From positions 1-21,003 of IMG/VR virus record IMGVR_UViG_3300014502_000037: DNA of 21,003 nucleotides; one strand, given 5' to 3'. Positions 14,285-19,869 of this stretch are shown piece by piece. The translations under genes were made by a program, and so were the position numbers. How positions within the stretch are numbered: the first letter of the stretch is position 1; the number at the start of each line of letters is the position of its first letter. The notes beneath the pieces are model-generated. The model was given only the letters and a program-made list of their open reading frames with translations. It was not told the origin of the DNA and did no database searches. The stretch is from a virus.

Positions 14285-15940
14285 ATGGCGATTAATGTAA
14301 CAACGTCAAAGCAATATCAGGGCTTGATAGAAGTGGCAGGAAACCCTCAAAATTCTACTGAATTAACTGGGATTGCCGTGCAGGAAGTCGCGACCGGCTC
14401 TGCAATCCCCGCAGACCTAAACGGTGTTGCCAAGAAAGGGCTCGGCTTGTTTGTTGGTGATGGTACACATATCAACAGAATCACACCAATTGGTAATAAA
14501 CTTTTAGTAATCGGTGACTCAATTACAGCATTAAATGTAGAGCCATCATCGACATCCATGTACAGCACGTCATGGCTACATTATGCAGACATGTACAGCG
14601 GGGGAATATTCGATATATCTGGTATTTTAGGATTCGGCGGCAAACTACCTGACGAAATTGCCGTCTCAATCGCGCCTCATCTTGCAACAGGACAATTCGA
14701 TTATGCTGTTGTTCTGGCGGGTACTAATACAAACTTTGCATTTGATTACGTCGGTAGATTGGCCGAACTTGAAACACTGTGGAAGGCAATAGAAGCTGCG
14801 GGAGTTAAAATAATAGCGGGGACAATCCCGATTGATAGCTCGTCAACATACCGTAAAAATGCTGTTAACTACCAAGTCAACAGCTACATTAGAGCGCAGG
14901 CAGATTCAGGCAGATTGCATTTGTGGGAAATTGCAAATAATGTAGTTGATACTACATCAACTGCATGGAGATCTGGTTTTTCAACTGACGGCAAACATCC
15001 AGCTGGCCCGGCTTATCCGACAATGGGAAAGGCATTGTCGGAAACGATGAAAACCACACCCGCAGCATCTATCCCGCGCAGCATTAAATCTCGTAACATA
15101 CTAGACCCAAACCTAATTACGCACAACCCAAATTTTTACGGGAATAATGCCGCGTTTGCCAACGGGTTTTGGCCGCAAAATGGGATAACTGGAAATGGGC
15201 CACATGCGTGGCAAGTAAAAAGCACCAGCACCAGTCTAGTTACTGCATCTATAGCAATGATGGCGTCAACAAACTCGCTAGAGGAGGCATTAGAACTTAC
15301 TGCTACCGTTGCCTACGGTGGGAATGACCACCAGTTTGAAATTTATAATTTATGTAACGTGGCCACTAACTGGGCCGCGAATACTGCCAAAGATTTAGGA
15401 AACTTTGTTTTACCCAATGTACCAAACGGTCGAATTTACAAAAAGGTATCACTGACAACTGCAAATACCTCGGCGACAGAGCCAACGTGGGTGACTGAGG
15501 TCGGTGATACGCAGACGGATGCTAACGGAAATATCTGGATGTGCATGCCTGTATTTGTCGAGGGCATGATTATACAATTGTCTGCCGATTTTAAAATAAA
15601 CTCATTGTCTGGCGGGGGGGTTACTCCGTGTATATTCTTTGGACACGACAGTATTAGCAACACTAGCAATGGCAGGCCAACTATATTAAATGCAGGTATA
15701 GAGACTATAAGTGCCGGGGCGGCTTTTCAAAGCCCAAACAGAATCAACGGCGACCCAGGCCGGACCGACTGGACACTCGGTGAATATGTAACAATTAAAT
15801 CTCAAAAATTTGTTATTCGGTTTGGTACTAATAAAGATATTGCGTATATAAAGCAGGGATTTCGCATGTTTGGGATGAATGGGGTTAATGTCAATTTTTC
15901 CATTAAAAACTTTGAAATGCGGGTTGTGGGGAATGTGTAA
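14285..15940 (+). CDS. Tail spike-like protein with SGNH (GDSL) esterase domain
   Basis: The 551-residue product carries a clear SGNH-hydrolase domain at about residues 70-260. Block I is GDSIT with Ser79, block II is the Gly in GFGGK (118), block III is AGTNTN with Asn148, and block V is TDGKH with Asp235 and His238. The first ~70 residues form a beta-rich docking module. This family removes acetyl or other acyl groups, and phage spikes use it to deacetylate capsule, O-antigen or other surface sugars. Residues ~290-551 form beta-rich modules for sugar or trimer contacts, interrupted by an EPTWVTEVGDTQTDANG motif common in phage fibres. GGAG lies 9 bases before the ATG. A run of seven G (15614-15620) lies in the distal part. 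The frame stays open for 23 codons beyond the stop. Confidence 0.85.
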   Translation: MAINVTTSKQYQGLIEVAGNPQNSTELTGIAVQEVATGSAIPADLNGVAKKGLGLFVGDGTHINRITPIGNKLLVIGDSITALNVEPSSTSMYSTSWLHYADMYSGGIFDISGILGFGGKLPDEIAVSIAPHLATGQFDYAVVLAGTNTNFAFDYVGRLAELETLWKAIEAAGVKIIAGTIPIDSSSTYRKNAVNYQVNSYIRAQADSGRLHLWEIANNVVDTTSTAWRSGFSTDGKHPAGPAYPTMGKALSETMKTTPAASIPRSIKSRNILDPNLITHNPNFYGNNAAFANGFWPQNGITGNGPHAWQVKSTSTSLVTASIAMMASTNSLEEALELTATVAYGGNDHQFEIYNLCNVATNWAANTAKDLGNFVLPNVPNGRIYKKVSLTTANTSATEPTWVTEVGDTQTDANGNIWMCMPVFVEGMIIQLSADFKINSLSGGGVTPCIFFGHDSISNTSNGRPTILNAGIETISAGAAFQSPNRINGDPGRTDWTLGEYVTIKSQKFVIRFGTNKDIAYIKQGFRMFGMNGVNVNFSIKNFEMRVVGNV

Positions 15941-16012
15941 ATCACAGTTAGTTACACAACCGCTGGGGCTGCTAATGCAGCTGACACATCACAAATTCGC
16001 TACATCATCTAG
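15941..16012 (+). pseudogene. In-frame remnant of a fibre C-terminus after the spike stop
   Basis: Directly after the TAA of the spike, the same frame continues for 23 sense codons to TAG at 16010-16012. The first part reads ITVSYTTAGAANAADTSQ and the last residues are IRYII. This looks like the last strand and tail of a phage fibre protein rather than random sequence. I read it as a scar left when the distal domain was exchanged. A readthrough extension is the alternative. Confidence 0.5.
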
Positions 16013-16023
16013 CTGGTTCTGAA

Positions 16024-16224
16024 ATGATAACAAACATAGCCGAAAGCATTAACAACATGTCGGCGCTGAATGTAGCGCTGTTGGCATTCATCCCGACAAT
16101 TTCCGGCGTTGCAGCTCAGATTGCAACCTATTTGCCGCCACCAACCAAGCCAGGCAATTATGCCAATGTGTATAAAGTTGTGAACTGGTTGGGTCGTAAT
16201 GTTGGCCATGCGGAGAATAAATAG
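16024..16224 (+). CDS. Small membrane protein before the holin
   Basis: The 66-residue product has one likely membrane span at about residues 14-37 (ALNVALLAFIPTISGVAAQ), followed by a Pro cluster (LPPPTKPG) and a charged C-terminal tail. It is coupled to the holin gene by a one-base TAGTG overlap. Small proteins of this build are frequent next to 3-TM holins in phages of Proteobacteria. It could be a holin partner, an antiholin or another lysis helper, and the sequence does not decide between them. No clear ribosome site precedes the ATG. Confidence 0.68.
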   Translation: MITNIAESINNMSALNVALLAFIPTISGVAAQIATYLPPPTKPGNYANVYKVVNWLGRNVGHAENK

Positions 16225-16643
16225 TGTTTGGCATAGACGAAGCCGTTGCTGCTGGTAGCAAATTAATCGACGATGTTGTAACTCGTATATGGCCTGATGC
16301 TACCGAGATTGAAAAGGCAAAAATATCTCAAGCTTCAGCAGAAATACAAAACGGTTACAATCTTGTACTAGGCCAACTCAAAATAAACGAGGTTGAGGCC
16401 TCATCACCACATTGGTTTGTTGCAGCTGCTAGGCCAGCTGCAATGTGGGTTGGAGTTGTCAGCTTAGCGTACTCAGGGATTGGGGTGTCTTTCCTAAGCT
16501 GGTTGGCTTTGTGCTTTAACCTGCCAGCTTTGCCTGCCGTTGACCCGTCTGCAGCTAACAACATCCTGCTTGGATTGCTTGGTCTTGGCGGGTATCGAAC
16601 GCTTGAAAAAGTTAAAGGCGTTGACACAAAAATATTCAAATGA
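16224..16643 (+). CDS. Holin, 3-TM family of gene-transfer-agent type
   Basis: The 139-residue product starts at GTG, with GGAG 8 bases upstream. The N-terminal half is soluble and helical (residues 1-60, with DDVVTRIWPDATEIEKAK). The second half has a conserved ARPAAMW start to the first membrane segment, a second hydrophobic segment around LSWLALCFNLPA, and a last one ending in LLGLLGLGGYRTLEKVKG. These are hallmarks of the 3-TM holin family known from gene transfer agents and many phages (Pfam GTA_holin_3TM). Holins form timed lesions in the inner membrane that let endolysin reach the wall, which fits the lysozyme gene downstream. Confidence 0.85.
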   Translation: MFGIDEAVAAGSKLIDDVVTRIWPDATEIEKAKISQASAEIQNGYNLVLGQLKINEVEASSPHWFVAAARPAAMWVGVVSLAYSGIGVSFLSWLALCFNLPALPAVDPSAANNILLGLLGLGGYRTLEKVKGVDTKIFK

Positions 16644-16673
16644 AATTAACAATTGCGGCATTGAGCAGTAGTC

Positions 16674-16949
16674 GTGGATAGCAACGCCAAGCTGGAGAAT
16701 GACATAGTGAGCGTTAGTGCTGCTGAGCTAAAGATTGTATTGGAGCAGATATTTGAAGAGCGTTCTCGCATCGATTCAGAATCACATGCTGAGCACCATG
16801 CTTGGATAAAGGAGAGGATTGAGGCTGAACGAGCAAGAAAGGAAGCGTACAGAGAAATCACAAAAACAGCAATTGGATGGTCTGTGCCATTCATCCTGAT
16901 TGCATTGTCAACAAGACTATTAACAGGCCACTGGCCCCAACTTCCATGA
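16674..16949 (+). CDS. Coiled-coil protein with C-terminal membrane anchor
   Basis: The 91-residue product starts at GTG with only a weak ribosome site; the nearest upstream in-frame stop is at 16662, so no earlier start exists. Residues 5-60 are a charged helix rich in Glu and Arg (around IFEERSRIDSES and KERIEAERARKEA). A single membrane span follows (about 67-84, IGWSVPFILIALSTRLL), with a conserved GHWPQ end. The topology is opposite to an Rz inner-membrane spanin, which has its anchor at the N-terminus. Similar short proteins sit in phage lysis regions, and a holin-accessory role is plausible but unproven. Its stop overlaps the next start as ATGA. Confidence 0.7.
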   Translation: MDSNAKLENDIVSVSAAELKIVLEQIFEERSRIDSESHAEHHAWIKERIEAERARKEAYREITKTAIGWSVPFILIALSTRLLTGHWPQLP

Positions 16950-17419
16950 AAATACTACTTTGGTTGTTATTCTTACCAGCGCATTTACTCGTCGCTATCT
17001 TGCGCTATCCGTTGGCACCTTTTGCCGTGATTTTCTTCACAAGCAACGACAGGAGCGAATTGCTGTCTCCGTTTGTCTGGCTTGGAACTATTGATAATGG
17101 CTTGTCTGGTGATGACGGCTGGCGCAATGAAAACATCAAGAAAGGCTCTGACCCTCTCTCAACATGGAACCGCATTCGATGGTTGTGGAGAAACGGCGGT
17201 AACTGGTTTAATTACAACGCGATTGGGTGTTTTGTCGATAGTGAGTTATTGCAAGCGCACATGGACGACCAGGATTCAAAAATATTCTGGCGAAACAAAA
17301 AAGGCTATTGGCTGCTACGCGGAACATTTTTCAAACATCTGTATATCTTCTGGGGATGGTCACTATTCGGCCCCCAGCAGTACAAATGCAAGTTCACTTT
17401 TACGACCAAGCTTAAATGA
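16946..17419 (+). CDS. Conserved phage membrane protein of unknown function
   Basis: I chose the ATG at 16946 because it overlaps the preceding stop as ATGA and starts the hydrophobic MKILLWLLFLPAHLL segment. An in-frame ATG at 16877 lies deep in the previous gene. The 157-residue product has one or two N-terminal membrane spans (residues 1-35), then a soluble domain with DNGLSGDDGWR, RIRWLWRNGGNWFN and a Trp/Phe-rich end (KHLYIFWGWSLFGPQQ). This wording is widespread in phages and prophages beside lysis genes (I believe the DUF7338 group); the function is not known. It overlaps the endolysin start by 4 bases, so it is co-translated with the lysis genes. Confidence 0.78.
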   Translation: MKILLWLLFLPAHLLVAILRYPLAPFAVIFFTSNDRSELLSPFVWLGTIDNGLSGDDGWRNENIKKGSDPLSTWNRIRWLWRNGGNWFNYNAIGCFVDSELLQAHMDDQDSKIFWRNKKGYWLLRGTFFKHLYIFWGWSLFGPQQYKCKFTFTTKLK

Positions 17420-17856
17420 CTGCTGTTGAAATTCTCATAGACCTAATCAAGCGCTCCGAGGGATGCAAGCTAAAGGCTTATAAATGCCCGGCTGGCGTCT
17501 GTACAATTGGCTACGGGATCACAGGCCCGGATATTATCGAAGGCCTTACATGGACACAAGAACAGGCTGATCAAGCGCTCACTGATGCGGCCTATCACGT
17601 GTTAGACGAGGCTTTGTATCAGTCTAAGAACTTACGCAGCGCTACAGAGGGCCAGAAAGCCGCAATCGCAGACTTTGTGTATAATCTAGGCGTTGGCGCT
17701 TACCGGGCATCATCAGTCAAACGTTGCATTGATGCTAGCGACTTCCAGGAGGCGAAACATGTAATCATGAAATGGAACAAGGCCCGAATCAACGGCAAAC
17801 TAACTGAACTGCCAGGACTAACAAAACGTCGGCAGGCGGAATCAGATTTACTTTAA
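17416..17856 (+). CDS. Endolysin, GH24 lysozyme (T4/P22 type)
   Basis: This enzyme cuts the N-acetylmuramyl-(1,4)-N-acetylglucosamine bond of peptidoglycan. Its 146 residues equal the length of P22 gp19. The catalytic triad follows the E-x8-(D/C)-x5-T rule, with Glu15 in RSEG, Cys24 in KCPAGV and Thr30 in CTIGYG. The later family stretch AAIADFVYNLGVGAY is present, and the C-terminal PGLTKRRQAESDL is typical. There is no N-terminal signal or SAR anchor, so the enzyme should wait in the cytoplasm for the holin encoded upstream. Cys17, Cys24 and Cys29 lie close together at the active site. The gene starts within the stop of the preceding gene (ATGA). Confidence 0.93.
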   Translation: MTAVEILIDLIKRSEGCKLKAYKCPAGVCTIGYGITGPDIIEGLTWTQEQADQALTDAAYHVLDEALYQSKNLRSATEGQKAAIADFVYNLGVGAYRASSVKRCIDASDFQEAKHVIMKWNKARINGKLTELPGLTKRRQAESDLL

Positions 17857-17881
17857 TTGCTCCAGTCTCGCCCCTGGGCAA
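17857..17881 (+). terminator. Possible terminator hairpin after the endolysin
   Basis: TTGC and CCAG (17857-17865, with one bulged T at 17861) pair with CTGG and GCAA (17874-17881), giving an 8-pair stem with an 8-base loop. The following bases (TGCTTAACTTTT) are T-rich but interrupted. It could partly end lysis-gene transcription. The next gene starts only 39 bases later in the same direction, so readthrough or a weak terminator is likely. Confidence 0.35.
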
Positions 17882-17920
17882 TGCTTAACTTTTGGGCGAA
17901 CAACATCATCAGAGGAAACA

Positions 17921-18286
17921 ATGTCTAAATCTATTTTCGATGCTTCAAATAAGTTGTCTGTTACCGTAAAAACCGTGCTGAACGGTTTGACACTTTTGGC
18001 GGTAAGCCTTGTGTTTTCAGAGCAAGTTGATAATGCTGAGCAAGCTTCTATTATTGAGAAGCTGTTTGCGTTTTCTGAAAACTTGGTTGCAACTACTCCT
18101 GCTGTTCCTGGCACCTTGTTCGATCCAGCAGCAAGCGCCGTGCTGAGCTTTCAAGTAATTGCTGATGACGGTTCTGTATTGGAAAGTGTTGACTTCACTT
18201 TTGACGGGTCCATTCCGAATGAACAGCAATCAGCAATTCTAACCAAGCTCGCTGCATTCGCATCGGAAATGGCTTCTGCTGCTTAA
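17921..18286 (+). CDS. Two-repeat small protein of unknown function
   Basis: The 121-residue product consists of two similar halves joined by a Pro-containing linker (about residues 59-64). Repeat 1 (residues 4-58) and repeat 2 (65-119) both start with a (I/L)FD turn, then carry a strand with L-S-x-x-V, a second strand ending in F, and a helix. VSLVFSEQ and VDFTFDGS open the best-aligned 24 residues, whose ends are KLFAF and KLAAF. Within those 24 positions, 9 are identical without gaps. The pattern is strand-strand-helix twice. No enzyme motif or membrane span is evident. GAGGA precedes the ATG. It lies downstream of the lysozyme and is coupled by TAATG to a tiny membrane peptide. I do not recognise a family. 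Confidence 0.75.
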   Translation: MSKSIFDASNKLSVTVKTVLNGLTLLAVSLVFSEQVDNAEQASIIEKLFAFSENLVATTPAVPGTLFDPAASAVLSFQVIADDGSVLESVDFTFDGSIPNEQQSAILTKLAAFASEMASAA

Positions 18287-18375
18287 TGCTCGAACTGTTC
18301 AAAATGCTAATAGCAGTAGTCGTTTTCGGCTGCTGCTACTTTGCGATAATCATGAAAGGATTGTGTTTGTGGTAA
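18286..18375 (+). CDS. 29-residue single-span membrane peptide
   Basis: The frame starts at an ATG overlapping the previous stop (TAATG) and encodes 29 residues: MLELFKMLIAVVVFGCC, then YFAIIMKGLCLW. Residues 7-23 form one hydrophobic span, with Lys before and after it. There is no ribosome site of its own, so translation would depend on coupling. Size and form fit a small lysis or regulatory membrane peptide. The bases before the first Cys give VFGC, a poor lipobox, so a lipoprotein is unlikely. It overlaps the next gene slightly. Confidence 0.45.
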   Translation: MLELFKMLIAVVVFGCCYFAIIMKGLCLW

Positions 18376-18644
18376 ACATTGAAAATTTAACACCATGGCT
18401 GCCAAGCTGGTTCCCCCTATCCGTTTTCTTGGTCAGATTTTACCAACCTGGTGTGCAGCCTGTTGAACCGAACGAGTTTGAGTCAACAGTAGTTGTTTCA
18501 AAGTTTGGGCCTGTTGGCATCGTCAAGGGTGCGGTTAAATCTAACAACAAGATGATTACGCATGGCTCCGCAGCAATAAAGCATCACGGCGTCTCTATCC
18601 TGGTTTGGCGGCATAACCTGAAGTGGAATGCTTCGCAGGTTTAG
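18369..18644 (+). CDS. Small protein of unknown function at the end of the lysis block
   Basis: The product has 91 residues from the GTG at 18369, which has AAGGA 8 bases upstream; another GTG at 18363 lies too close to that site. The N-terminus is hydrophobic and aromatic with Pro (TPWLPSWFPLSVFLVRFY), perhaps a membrane-surface segment. The rest is a mixed chain with SKFGPVGIVKGAVKSNNK and an end containing KHHGVSILVWRHNLKWN. No family is recognised. It is the last rightward gene; beyond it lie about 110 bases and then the convergent operon. Confidence 0.6.
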   Translation: MVNIENLTPWLPSWFPLSVFLVRFYQPGVQPVEPNEFESTVVVSKFGPVGIVKGAVKSNNKMITHGSAAIKHHGVSILVWRHNLKWNASQV

Positions 18645-18752
18645 CCAATATTTTTCGCGTTATGCATCGTCTTTTTTATCATCTGTATAACCTGTCATTA
18701 AACGCGATCCGGTCAAGCTCGCGGTATTGTTTAAAGGCCATCTGCAGCCATG
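18645..18752. other. Convergent intergenic region with a weak inverted repeat
   Basis: This stretch separates the rightward lysis block from the leftward operon. The best inverted repeat is CGCGA (18703-18707) with TCGCG (18719-18723), with AAA before the left arm and GTATTGTTT after the right arm. It might act as a weak two-way terminator. A 20-codon minus-strand frame (18679-18741) has no ribosome site. I see nothing else. Confidence 0.3.
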
Positions 18753-19019
18753 TTAATTTGCTTTTGATAATGCCTTTTTCATCTTTTCGTATGTCGATTT
18801 TGATCTTACTTCACCGCTATCGACACGCCGTACAAAATCGGTGCAAATCTCAACAAGCTCCGCATTGATAGCGGCAAGCTTGTCGCGCTCATCTAATCCT
18901 GCGTTAAACCCAACGGCATAAGAAAAGTTTTGTTGTTCTTTAATTATAAAACCGATTGAATCTATCGCTTTATCCCATTGAATTGATAATCTATCCTGGT
19001 CTACTGTTGGCATGTTCAT
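18753..19019 (-). CDS. Small helical protein of unknown function
   Basis: I chose the ATG at 19019 because it overlaps the preceding gene's stop as ATGA; an in-frame ATG further upstream at 19067 lies well inside that gene. The 88-residue product is helical and charged. Motifs seen are SIQWDKAIDSIGFIIKEQ and a C-terminal CTDFVRRVDSGEVRSKST. The last segment resembles small phage proteins of early operons that carry an (R/K)-V-x-S-G-E-V-(R/K)-S motif; no function is known to me. It is the last gene of the leftward operon. Confidence 0.68.
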   Translation of the reverse strand: MNMPTVDQDRLSIQWDKAIDSIGFIIKEQQNFSYAVGFNAGLDERDKLAAINAELVEICTDFVRRVDSGEVRSKSTYEKMKKALSKAN

Positions 19020-19198
19020 AATATTGCATACTCCGTTATTCTGCCGATTACAGGTTTCTCCGACCAATCAAGATACTCTGCTGGCATTGGCAGGTGCCAA
19101 TGACCTAGATGCGGTCTATAAAGCATAGTTTTGTTGTTTGTTTCTAACGGCTGCTTTGTTCCGTTGTGAATTTTGATAACTAATTCTTTTGCTTTCAT
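19016..19198 (-). CDS. Small protein of unknown function, overlapping its neighbour
   Basis: The 60-residue product opens with MKAKELVIKIHNG and later has YRPHLGHWHLPMPAEYLDW, a His/Trp/Pro-rich segment. No family is recognised. From the ATG at 19198 it overlaps the Cys4 protein by 83 bases in another frame. A later in-frame ATG at 19126 would reduce the overlap to 11 bases but has no ribosome site, while a modest GGA lies upstream of 19198. The ATGA junction with the following gene supports the stop and the reality of the frame. The start is uncertain. Confidence 0.55.
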   Translation of the reverse strand: MKAKELVIKIHNGTKQPLETNNKTMLYRPHLGHWHLPMPAEYLDWSEKPVIGRITEYAIL

Positions 19199-19310
19199 GT
19201 TGTCTTTTTTCCGAGCATTGTTTGCAGTATTTACGGGTGCGGCTTGTTGTTTGTACTAACAGGCCGCACTCGCAGTTAAATTCAATTATTCTTGTGTTGG
19301 AGTTAATCAT
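19116..19310 (-). CDS. Small Cys4 protein, putative zinc ribbon
   Basis: The 64-residue product has Cys13 and Cys15 (NCECG) and Cys29 and Cys32 (YCKQC), a C-x-C...C-x2-C set that fits a small zinc ribbon. A Lys/Arg/Gln-rich tail follows. Such proteins in phage early operons often bind nucleic acid or a protein partner. I chose the ATG at 19310, which overlaps the exonuclease stop by 8 bases; in-frame ATGs upstream at 19382 and 19397 lie inside the exonuclease gene. The ribosome site is poor, so coupling to the exonuclease is likely. The role is unknown. Confidence 0.62.
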   Translation of the reverse strand: MINSNTRIIEFNCECGLLVQTTSRTRKYCKQCSEKRQHESKRISYQNSQRNKAAVRNKQQNYAL

Positions 19311-19869
19311 TTTCCATGTCTTTGATTGCAAAATACACCGCAATACAGGCGTTAACATCTGCCATTGCACTATGTTGATCATCGAAGTCGCTACCAATAA
19401 AATGCCGGTGCGCCTCTACCAACTTCGGAAACTTTCCAAGTTTTGTATATGGGTTAGCCATTCTCATGCAGCACTCAGCCGGCGCTACTTTCCATTCATC
19501 AAGATTTTTTTCAGAAACCCCAAGCCGATGCTGTGCAATGCGGATGATTCTTGCGTCAAATGACTCATTAAAAGCAACTCGCTTTTGTCCGTACCACATA
19601 TGAAAGAATACTGAAATGGCATGAAAAAACGGAACCCCATAGGCAGACGCGAAAGCCGTATCAATGCCATGAATAGCCGTCATTTCTTCCGGTATCTCGT
19701 AACCGTCCGGCTTGATAATAAGATCGATGCTTTGAACTGTTTTTCTGGTTTGTTCGTCAACCAGTGCGGCGGCGATCTGAACGATATGCGGCTGGCCTGG
19801 ATTCTCCGATGGCTCCTTAAACAATGGCAATCCGGTTGTTTCTGTGTCGTAAAAAAGTATTAAGCTCAT
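19303..19869 (-). CDS. DEDDh exonuclease, DnaQ-like (DNA polymerase III epsilon family)
   Basis: This is a 3'-5' exonuclease of the DnaQ/RNase T superfamily that uses two metal ions. The 188-residue chain shows all three Exo motifs. Exo I is YDTETTG with Asp8 and Glu10, Exo II is FNESFDARI with Asp105, and Exo III is QHSAMADV with His166 and Asp171. This is the complete DEDDh set, so it should be active. It has no polymerase domain and no added C-terminal domain. Phage-encoded stand-alone enzymes of this kind serve replication, recombination or nucleotide scavenging. GGAG lies upstream, and the start overlaps the preceding stop as ATGA, so it is translated with the coiled-coil protein upstream. 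Confidence 0.92.
   Translation of the reverse strand: MSLILFYDTETTGLPLFKEPSENPGQPHIVQIAAALVDEQTRKTVQSIDLIIKPDGYEIPEEMTAIHGIDTAFASAYGVPFFHAISVFFHMWYGQKRVAFNESFDARIIRIAQHRLGVSEKNLDEWKVAPAECCMRMANPYTKLGKFPKLVEAHRHFIGSDFDDQHSAMADVNACIAVYFAIKDMEND

Noticed and set aside
16674-16949. Reading the 91-residue coiled-coil protein as an Rz inner-membrane spanin
   Set aside because: Its membrane segment is at the C-terminus after the coiled coil, the reverse of Rz, and no Rz1 frame was found within it.
17073-17429. A 118-residue plus-strand frame within the conserved membrane protein gene
   Set aside because: It overlaps fully with the better-supported frame, which has membrane segments and coupling on both ends.
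18286-18375. Reading the 29-residue peptide as an Rz1-like lipoprotein
   Set aside because: The sequence before Cys is VFGC, with Phe where a small residue is needed, and there is no Pro-rich mature part.
18679-18741. A 20-codon minus-strand frame after the last leftward gene
   Set aside because: It has no ribosome site or coupling, and its length is within chance.
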